DNA of 64,000 bases, from positions 62,001 to 126,000 of the forward strand of contig NZ_FMYQ01000006.1 in the NCBI RefSeq assembly GCF_900096975.1, in the 5' to 3' direction. Below are positions 57,715 to 64,000 of this stretch, one piece after another. The notes beneath the pieces are model-generated. The model saw only the letters and a program-made list of their open reading frames with translations, did no database searches and was not told where the DNA came from. The stretch comes from Paraburkholderia lycopersici. GTDB lineage: Bacteria > Pseudomonadota > Gammaproteobacteria > Burkholderiales > Burkholderiaceae. Numbering within the stretch: position 1 is the stretch's first letter; every line of letters starts with the position of its first letter. The position numbers were made by a program, and so were the translations under genes.

Positions 57715-57949
57715 GATCGTTCTCGCGGTTCGCGCCGCGAGCGCCACGCGGGCTGGCTCATCATCCGCGAGCAAAGCGTGTCCGTAGCGGCACGCTTTTG
57801 CATGCTTTGCGTTTCTCTTTCGCGATCGCCGCAACGGCTCATGCGCACCCCGGAATCCGCAGACAAAGAGAAAACCGGCAGGATAACGAATCAATCGTGG
57901 CCAGACATGCGAGGCAGGAACGAGCACGCTCTCTCCTGCCTTGCGGCAT

Positions 57950-58561
57950 TCAATGAGCCGAAGGCATGAGCGCCTGGGCAAGCGGCACCGGGGGAAGGTG
58001 CTCGCGTTCCCGCACGAACGGGTCGGTCGGTTCCTGGAGTTTCGGATCCGCGCCGGTATCGGCATTGCGCAGTTGCACGGGCGCGCCGTCGTTCTTCGCG
58101 ACCTTGCGGTTCTCGCCGCACGGATGATCGGTCAACGCGGCGGCTTCGCGGAAGTCGTCTTCCTGGCACATGATGTTGAACGCAATGTCCTTGCGGTCCA
58201 TGCGCCACGCCACCGCTGCGTTCAAACGCTTGTTGCAGTCCTGATCCTTGATGGTGCCTGCGGCCGTCGCGCCGACGCCCACCACCGATACGGCAGCCGA
58301 AACACTGCCCCAGCAGGTTTCGGTCACCGAAGCCGTCAGGCCCGGCGCATAGACCGTGGGCGTCGTGCGCACGTCGTACGCGCCGTGATACGTGATGTCC
58401 GACGCACCGCCGCTCGGCAGCACGACCGTGTTGGACACCGTGCTCGTCTGGCTCGACGTGGACGTGGTCCCCGACGTCATCGTCGGCGTGGTCTGCGCCC
58501 ACGCAGCGCCTGCAAACATCAACACCCCGGCAACGGCGAATTTTTGTTTCAGCTTGCTCAT
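57950..58561 (-). CDS. exported hypothetical protein with four cysteines
   Basis: 203 residues. Sec signal (MSKLKQKFAVAGVLMFAGAAWA, cleavage near residue 22), a Thr/Ser-rich linker, then a domain with Cys in VTETCWGSVSA, IKDQDCNKRLNA, FNIMCQEDDF and TDHPCGEN. These four cysteines could form two disulfides in the periplasm. The C-terminal 35 residues are charged and Pro-rich. I do not recognise the family. 72 bases downstream of the Ser/Gly-rich exported protein gene and probably in one operon with it. Confidence 0.78.
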   Translation of the reverse strand: MSKLKQKFAVAGVLMFAGAAWAQTTPTMTSGTTSTSSQTSTVSNTVVLPSGGASDITYHGAYDVRTTPTVYAPGLTASVTETCWGSVSAAVSVVGVGATAAGTIKDQDCNKRLNAAVAWRMDRKDIAFNIMCQEDDFREAAALTDHPCGENRKVAKNDGAPVQLRNADTGADPKLQEPTDPFVREREHLPPVPLAQALMPSAH

Positions 58562-58633
58562 TCTTGTCTCCGTAGACGGAAAGGGGGGCGGCGCCCCCCT
58601 CCGACGCGCTAGTGAACGGCTGATCCGTCCTGC

Positions 58634-59224
58634 TTACCAGTGAATGCCGCCGGTGATCGAGCCCGCGCCGCCCGCCGCGAGAATGCCGGCCTGGCCATCC
58701 GCGTTGGCGGTGCCGTTGCCGGTCGCGCTTGCGTTCGACGTGAAGCCCGAGCCGCCGTAGCTGCCGCTCGAACCGTTGAACGACGTGTTGATCACCGACG
58801 AGTTGAAGTTCTGCGAGCCCGACTGCGTCGCGCTCGTGAAGCCGAGCGTGGCCGAATTCTGGTTCGTGCTCGTCGTGCCGGTCTGGCCGACGTTGCCGTA
58901 GCCAACCTGTCCGTAGGTCTGCGAGTTGCCGCTTTGCGTGGTGTAGCCCGAGCCGAACGTGAGGCTCGCGTTCGAGAACGACTGGTTGCCTTGCGCCACC
59001 GTGGCGTCGATATGACCCGGCACCGTCAGCGACGAGCCGAAATTGCCGTTGACCGACGAGGTGGAGCTCGACGTCAACGCAGCGGCGCCAAAGCCGGCGC
59101 CAGCGGCGCCCACCGACGACGTGGTGGACGACGGCGCGCCGATCGAGCCCGGACCGCCCGCGAAAGCGGCAGCCGAACCGAGGGAGAGCATGGCGGCGAG
59201 CGAAATGGCTTGAATCTTCTTCAT
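58634..59224 (-). CDS. exported Ser/Gly/Asn-rich protein, amyloid- or adhesin-like composition
   Basis: 196 residues. Sec signal (cleavage near AFA-GG, residue 22) and a mature protein of extreme composition: Ser, Gly, Thr, Asn, Gln and Ala with no Cys and almost no charge. Short echoes of Q-x-G-x2-N (QVGYGN) and repeating TQSG/NSQ units recall curlin-type repeats, but the full curlin pattern is not met. ATG 59224 with AGGAAG upstream. First gene of the pair with 57950-58561. Confidence 0.75.
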   Translation of the reverse strand: MKKIQAISLAAMLSLGSAAAFAGGPGSIGAPSSTTSSVGAAGAGFGAAALTSSSTSSVNGNFGSSLTVPGHIDATVAQGNQSFSNASLTFGSGYTTQSGNSQTYGQVGYGNVGQTGTTSTNQNSATLGFTSATQSGSQNFNSSVINTSFNGSSGSYGGSGFTSNASATGNGTANADGQAGILAAGGAGSITGGIHW

Positions 59225-59993
59225 GACTTTGATCTTCCTGATAAGACAGGGGAGAGTTGGATGAATACGCTCGCACTCCCCCTGATAGCGCGGGCGCATT
59301 TAACACGACTGCGATTTCAATGCCTGTAAATCACTGAATTAACGGCGCACGAATATCCCGCGGACCAACCCGTTATCGGAAAGACCGTTTTAATGGAATT
59401 GCCGGATTTAAATTCGCACGCACGACGCCATATTGCGCATTCGCGCAAAACGACGATCAGGCAGAATCGAAAATCCGGAAAACGGAAAGGGATACTCCGT
59501 AGACACATGGACTTGTCGCGGACCCTATTGAATAGCAGTCCGATATGAATCGCCCATCCGGTTTTTTCATTGTTTCCCCGAGTGCCACACGGCGCCCGCC
59601 ATGTTTTCCGGCGCGCTGCCTGACTGAAACCACCGAGCTGCCGCGCATGTTCGCGTGCCGCTTCGTCTCCTGCCCGGCCGTTTCGATGTCACTTTTATCG
59701 AACCGCTTGCATAACGCCGCCGAACAGTGAATTTATATCTCAGGCAGCAAGACCATTGCTACGCCATTCGCCCGTTTTATGTGGGGTTCTCAACGTAAGG
59801 GGGGATGCGATAAAAAAAGAAATCGAAAATGATTTGATGCGGCGAGAAGTTGCACAAGCAACGAGACGTCTAAAATCGCGTTATTTTAATGATTGATCGC
59901 GGTATTCCGTTCGGCAGGCCACGTCAGGCTGCCAGAAAAAGAGCGGCAGCGAACACACAAGGCGTGTTGCATCTGCCGCTCGCGCGAAACCGC
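59225..59993. other. gene-free interval between the exported pair and rpiA
   Basis: About 770 bases, clearly less GC-rich than the window average, especially 59330-59480 and 59720-59890. It is the upstream region of the exported pair on the left and contains the rpiA terminator (59935-59980) on the right. A frame of about 19 codons from 59841 was seen but not supported. No RNA gene or repeat was recognised. Confidence 0.5.
59935..59980 (-). terminator. terminator of rpiA
   Basis: On the minus strand AGCGGCAG (59980-59973) pairs with CTGCCGCT (59949-59942), followed by CTTTTTC. The loop of 23 bases itself can form a small ACACG/CGTGT stem. Confidence 0.7.
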
Positions 59994-60689
59994 TCAGGCC
60001 TCGCGATATTCGATGCGCTCGACGCCCGCTTCGCCGCCGAGGAGGCAAAGGTCCGCGCCGCGTGCGGCAAACAGACCCACCGTGACCACGCCCGGCCAGG
60101 CGTTGACGTGCGCCTCGAGCGTGCGCGGGTCGCTGATGCGCAGGCCCTTCACGTCGAGGATTTCGTTGCCGTTGTCGGTGATATAGGGCGAACCGTCCTT
60201 CTGCACGCGCAACACGGGCACGCCGCCGAGCGCTGCGACACGGCGGCCGACGGCCGTGCGCGCCATCGGTACCACTTCGAGCGGCAGCGGAAACTGGCCG
60301 AGCACCTCGACGCGCTTGCTGGCGTCGGCGATGCAGACGAACACGTCCGACACCGAAGCGACGATCTTCTCGCGCGTGAGCGCTCCGCCGCCGCCCTTGA
60401 TCATGGCGCCTTCGCCGTCGATTTCATCGGCGCCGTCCACATAGACGGGCAGCGCTTCGATCTCGTTGAGGTCGAAAATCTTGAAGCCGTGCGCTTCGAG
60501 GCGCGCCGTGGTCGCGACCGAGCTCGACACGGCGCCGCGATAGCGGCCCTTGCTCGCCGCGAGCGCGTCGATGAAGCAGTTTGCGGTGGATCCCGTGCCG
60601 ACGCCGATCACGGCGCCCTCCGGCACATTGGCGTTGACATAGTCGGCGGCGGCCTGGCCGACCAGTTGCTTGAGTTCGTCTTGAGTCAT
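59994..60689 (-). CDS. rpiA: ribose-5-phosphate isomerase A
   Basis: 231 residues. Interconverts ribose-5-P and ribulose-5-P. Phosphate-binding GVGTGSTA (29-36), catalytic segment VDGADEID (84-91) and [13 protein letters not shown] (98-110, with the catalytic Glu107) are present. ATG 60689. Same direction as rlmB but with about 145 bases between, containing no terminator that I could see. Confidence 0.97.
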   Translation of the reverse strand: MTQDELKQLVGQAAADYVNANVPEGAVIGVGTGSTANCFIDALAASKGRYRGAVSSSVATTARLEAHGFKIFDLNEIEALPVYVDGADEIDGEGAMIKGGGGALTREKIVASVSDVFVCIADASKRVEVLGQFPLPLEVVPMARTAVGRRVAALGGVPVLRVQKDGSPYITDNGNEILDVKGLRISDPRTLEAHVNAWPGVVTVGLFAARGADLCLLGGEAGVERIEYREA

Positions 60690-60835
60690 GGGAGTACAGC
60701 CCGAGGAGGAGAAAAACGCGGAATCGCATAGTTTACCGGAGATGCGGGCGCGGGCTGCCCGCATCATGCCGGCGCGCGGCCCATCGGGCGACGCCGGTGC
60801 GCCCCGCCCGCGCCGCGCGGAATCGGCGCGACCGC

Positions 60836-61579
60836 TCAGCGCGCGACGGAGCGCTGCCGCACGGCCTCGAACAGGCACACGCCCGAAGCCACGGAAACGT
60901 TCAGGCTTTCGACCGTGCCCGCCATCGGAATGTGCATGACTTCGTCGCAGGTTTCGCGCGTGAGGCGGCGCATGCCCTCGCCTTCGGCGCCCATCACGAG
61001 CGCGACGGGGCCGTCGAGCTTCGTCTGGTAAAGGCTGGCGCTCGCGTCGCCTGCCGTGCCCACCACCCATACGCCCGCTTCCTTGAGTTCGCGCAGCGCG
61101 CGCGCGAGGTTCGTGACGGTGATGTACGGCACCGTATCGGCGGCGCCGCTCGCCACCTTCGCGGCCGTCGCATTCAGGCCCACGGCGCGGTCGCGCGGCG
61201 CGATCACGGCGTGGGCGCCCGCCGCGTCGGCCACGCGCAGGCACGCACCGAGGTTGTGCGGATCGGTCACGCCGTCGAGCACGAGCAGGAGCGGCGAGCC
61301 CTGGATACCGTCGAGCAGTTCCGCGAGGTTCTGCGCGAGCGGCAGATCGTTCACGCGGGCCACCACGCCCTGGTGGCGCTCCGTGTGCGCGAGGCCCCAA
61401 AGGCGCGTTTCATCGGCTGCGATCAGACGCGCGCCCGCTTCCTTCGCGGCGTGCAGGAAATCCTGCATGCGGCGATCGCGGCGCGTCGGATCGTAGTAGA
61501 CATCCTCGACCGTGGACGCGTCGTGCCGCAAGCGTGCGGTCACCGCATGAAATCCGTAAAGAACCTTGAGACGTGACAT
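60836..61579 (-). CDS. rlmB: 23S rRNA (guanosine(2251)-2'-O)-methyltransferase RlmB
   Basis: 247 residues. SPOUT-family knotted methyltransferase using SAM on G2251 of the P-loop. An N-terminal substrate domain ([13 protein letters not shown]) precedes the SPOUT domain with [31 protein letters not shown] and [17 protein letters not shown]. It follows rnr in the same direction, as in E. coli, but a terminator at 61707-61741 divides them. Confidence 0.96.
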   Translation of the reverse strand: MSRLKVLYGFHAVTARLRHDASTVEDVYYDPTRRDRRMQDFLHAAKEAGARLIAADETRLWGLAHTERHQGVVARVNDLPLAQNLAELLDGIQGSPLLLVLDGVTDPHNLGACLRVADAAGAHAVIAPRDRAVGLNATAAKVASGAADTVPYITVTNLARALRELKEAGVWVVGTAGDASASLYQTKLDGPVALVMGAEGEGMRRLTRETCDEVMHIPMAGTVESLNVSVASGVCLFEAVRQRSVAR

Positions 61580-61706
61580 GACTGAGACAACCCCTGATAA
61601 ACGGTTTGCGGCGCAGACGCTGCGCCGTATACAACGATGACGCTGCCGGCCGCTTCGTGCGGTCCGGCGCATGCGAAATGCGCCCGACATGGCGCGCCCG
61701 CATGTG

Positions 61707-61741
61707 AAAAAACCGGGCGCGCGCACGAAGGCGCCGCCCGG
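61707..61741 (-). terminator. terminator of rnr
   Basis: On the minus strand CCGGGCGGCGC pairs with GCGCGCGCCCGG (61741-61713, with a mismatch), followed by T6 (61712-61707). Confidence 0.8.
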
Positions 61742-61786
61742 ATGTGAGACTGCTGCGGTGCGCGCAGGCGCCCGCAGCACGCTGTA

Positions 61787-64000
61787 TCAGCGCTTTTTGC
61801 GCGACGGCTGCTTCTTTGCCGACGACTTCGCCGCCGCACGCTTTTTCGCGGTCTTGGCCGCGCCGCGCGCCGCGCGCGCTTCCTTCACCGCGGCGCTCGG
61901 CGCCGGTGCGGCTTTCTTCTGGCGCGAAACGTCGCCGCCCGGCAGCGCACGCACGCGCGGACCGCCTTCCATGCCGCCCTTGTCGACCGCCATCGGCCGG
62001 CTGCCGCCGCCCGGCTTAACGGGCGTATCGCGAACGAGACGGAAGTCGATCTTGCGGGCGTCCAGATCCACGCGGCTCACCTGCACGCGCACGCGGTCCG
62101 AAAGACGATAGCGGATGCCGGTGCGCTCGCCGCGCAATTCGTTCTTGATCTCGTCGTACTGGAAGTAGTCCGAACCCAGTTCCGTCACGTGCACGAGACC
62201 TTCGATGAACAGCGCGTCGAGCTGCACGAAAATACCGAACGACGTCACGCCGCTCACCATCCCGCCATACTCCTCGCCGAGCTTGTCGCGCATGAAATAG
62301 CACTTGAGCCACGCTTCGACGTCGCGCGAGGCTTCGTCCGCGCGGCGCTCGTTCGCCGAGCAGTGCAGGCCCAGCTCTTCCCAGATCGCCGTGTTGCTTC
62401 CGCGGCCGCGCCGGCCACGCTTTTCCTCGTCCTCGGCCTGCAGCGCGCGGGCGCGCGGCGAGAGCGCGGTGTTGAGCTCGACGCCGTCCGGCGCGTGCGG
62501 CTGGTACTTCTTGCCCTGCAAGATCGCGTAGATCGCGCGGTGCGTGAGCAGGTCGGGATAGCGGCGAATCGGGCTCGTGAAGTGCGCGTAGGCCTCGTAG
62601 GCAAGCCCGAAGTGGCCGATGTTGTCGGGACTGTAGACGGCCTGCTGCATCGAGCGCAGCAGCATGGTCTGCAGCATCTGCGCGTCGGGCCGGTCGCGGA
62701 CGTGTGCCATCAGCGCGGCGTAGTCGCTCGCGTGCGGCGTGTCGCCGCCGCCGAGCGAAAGGCCCATGCCGCGCAGGAAGGTGCGCAGGTTCTCGAGCTT
62801 TTCGGCACCCGGACCGGCGTGCACGCGGTACAGGCCCGGGTGCTTGTGGCGCTTCATGAAGTCGGCCGCGCAGACGTTCGCCGCGAGCATGCACTCCTCG
62901 ATCAGCTTGTGCGCATCGTTGCGCTGGCGCGGCACGATCTGCTCAATCTTGCCCTGCGCGTTGCAGACGATGTACGTCTCGGTCGTGTCGAAGTCGATCG
63001 CGCCGCGCTTCTGGCGCGCCGCGAAAAGCGACTTGTACACGCCGTAGAGATTCTGCAAATGCAGCAGCAGCGCCGCGCGGCGCGTCGCCTCCGGGCCCTT
63101 GGTGTTGGTGAGGACCGCCGCGACTTCGGTATACGTGAGCCGCGCCGCCGAATGCATGACGCCCGGATAGAACTGGTACGCCTTGATCTCGCCGCGCGCG
63201 GTGATGACCATGTCGCACACGAGTACGCAGCGGTCGACGTGCGGATTGAGCGAGCAGAGCCCGTTCGAGAGCTTCTCGGGCAGCATCGGAATCACGCGGC
63301 GCGGGAAATAGACCGACGTGCTGCGCTCGATCGCGTCGACGTCGAGCCCGGTGCCGGGCAGCACATAGTGCGAGACGTCGGCGATCGCGACGATCAGCCG
63401 GAAGCCTTCGCCGCGTCCGACCTGCATCGGCTCGCAATAGACGGCGTCGTCGAAGTCGCGCGCATCTTCGCCGTCGATGGTGACGAGCGGCACGTCGCGC
63501 AGATCCACGCGATAGCGAATGTCGGTGGGACGCACGGCGTCGGGCAGCTTCGCGGCCTCGTCGAGCGCGGCCTTGCTGAACTCGTGCGGCACGCCGTACT
63601 TGCGCACGGCGATCTCGATCTCCATGCCGGGATCGTCGATGTCGCCGAGCACCTCCACCACGCGCCCGAGCGGCTGCGAGTGGCGGCTGGGGAAATCGGT
63701 GAGTTCGACGACCACGACCTGGCCGACCTTGGCTTTCTTCGGATTCTGCGTGACGAGGATGTCGTGGCCGATGCGCTTGTCCTCGGGGGCGACGATCAGC
63801 GCGCCGTTCTCGTTGAGCAGGCGCCCGATCACGCTGCGGTTCGCGCGGTCGGTGACCTCGACGATATGCCCCTCCGGGCGCCCGCGCCGGTCATAGCCGA
63901 CGATGCGCGCCAGCACGCGATCGTTGTGCATGACTTTCTGCATTTCGCCTTGTGGCAGAAACAGATCGTCTTGCCCGTCGTCGCGAATGAGGAAGCCGTA
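61787..64000 (-). CDS. rnr: ribonuclease R, 5' truncated by window edge
   Basis: At least 737 residues are visible; the frame stays open to base 64000 (YGFLIRDDGQDDLFLP at the edge), so the N-terminal helical part is outside. Order: OB cold-shock domains, RNB catalytic domain with the acidic cluster DGEDARDFDDAVYC, then an S1 domain and a Lys/Arg/Ala-rich tail ending in KKQPSRKKR. A 3'-5' exoribonuclease that degrades structured RNA and works with tmRNA quality control. The first ATG at 63943 is internal and not the true start. Confidence 0.96.
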   Translation of the reverse strand, partial: YGFLIRDDGQDDLFLPQGEMQKVMHNDRVLARIVGYDRRGRPEGHIVEVTDRANRSVIGRLLNENGALIVAPEDKRIGHDILVTQNPKKAKVGQVVVVELTDFPSRHSQPLGRVVEVLGDIDDPGMEIEIAVRKYGVPHEFSKAALDEAAKLPDAVRPTDIRYRVDLRDVPLVTIDGEDARDFDDAVYCEPMQVGRGEGFRLIVAIADVSHYVLPGTGLDVDAIERSTSVYFPRRVIPMLPEKLSNGLCSLNPHVDRCVLVCDMVITARGEIKAYQFYPGVMHSAARLTYTEVAAVLTNTKGPEATRRAALLLHLQNLYGVYKSLFAARQKRGAIDFDTTETYIVCNAQGKIEQIVPRQRNDAHKLIEECMLAANVCAADFMKRHKHPGLYRVHAGPGAEKLENLRTFLRGMGLSLGGGDTPHASDYAALMAHVRDRPDAQMLQTMLLRSMQQAVYSPDNIGHFGLAYEAYAHFTSPIRRYPDLLTHRAIYAILQGKKYQPHAPDGVELNTALSPRARALQAEDEEKRGRRGRGSNTAIWEELGLHCSANERRADEASRDVEAWLKCYFMRDKLGEEYGGMVSGVTSFGIFVQLDALFIEGLVHVTELGSDYFQYDEIKNELRGERTGIRYRLSDRVRVQVSRVDLDARKIDFRLVRDTPVKPGGGSRPMAVDKGGMEGGPRVRALPGGDVSRQKKAAPAPSAAVKEARAARGAAKTAKKRAAAKSSAKKQPSRKKR

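Noticed and set aside
59840..59897. Short frame of about 19 codons in the interval before rpiA
   Set aside because: No ribosome-binding site, basic random-looking peptide and no sign of coding bias.

Overview
The window is GC-rich, densely coding chromosomal DNA from a beta-proteobacterium. The order rpsF-priB-rpsR-rplI-dnaB, the stand-alone ArnA decarboxylase next to ArnD, the LexA sequence with two CTGT-N8-ACAG boxes, the sbp-cysTWA-cysB and ssuDCB-mop operons and the gcl-hyi-glxR cluster together point to the family Burkholderiaceae, probably Paraburkholderia or a close relative. The species cannot be fixed from sequence reading alone. Both ends cut through genes: arnA on the left and rnr on the right. 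No insertion sequence, prophage, integrase, CRISPR array or rRNA operon was seen.

Layout. 1-2.6 kb: end of a lipid A aminoarabinose operon (arnA, arnD) and a Bcp peroxiredoxin. 2.9-9.1 kb: PIN-PhoH ATPase, NlpC/P60 lipoprotein, a degenerate SDR and a PiT phosphate transporter with its DUF47 partner. 9.2-12.2 kb: dnaB and the S6/PriB/S18/L9 operon. 12.4-15.6 kb: an ECF sigma/anti-sigma pair divergent from a Tat-exported metallophosphoesterase and a CuA-like cupredoxin; both divergent promoters carry GGGAAT-N16-CGGTA. 15.6-20.3 kb: LysR regulator and the glyoxylate-to-glycerate genes gcl, hyi and glxR. 20.8-22.4 kb: BON-LysM protein and L-asparaginase. 22.4-27.6 kb: sulfate ABC transporter and CysB-family regulator. 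27.8-29.7 kb: lexA and two uncharacterised genes. 29.8-36.6 kb: universal stress protein, NodI/NodJ-like exporter, permease, aldo/keto reductase and small exported proteins. 37-39.7 kb: dusA, tRNA-His, DnaJ-like protein and a molbindin. 39.7-42.8 kb: ssuDCB alkanesulfonate genes. 43-47 kb: membrane protein, 3-hydroxyisobutyryl-CoA hydrolase-like enzyme, TetR, DUF1488, SMR efflux and UPF0303. 47.1-50.8 kb: initiator tRNA, Nudix hydrolase, the aat/bpt N-degron transferases and pyrD. 50.9-54.4 kb: amino-acid ABC components, Gfo/Idh/MocA oxidoreductase and a GntR regulator. 54.7-59.2 kb: manC, a Crp/Fnr regulator and two exported proteins of unknown function. 60-64 kb: rpiA, rlmB and rnr.

How the parts connect. 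The sulfur genes at 22-28 kb and 39-43 kb appear to share a promoter design, TTYTAA-N17-TAGACTGG, suggesting common control by a CysB-type activator. The ECF unit at 12-15.6 kb looks like a self-contained periplasmic stress or copper-linked module. lexA has two self-sites and probably co-transcribes an uncharacterised 125-residue protein. Several gene-free stretches hold hairpin and terminator structures that could be small RNAs.
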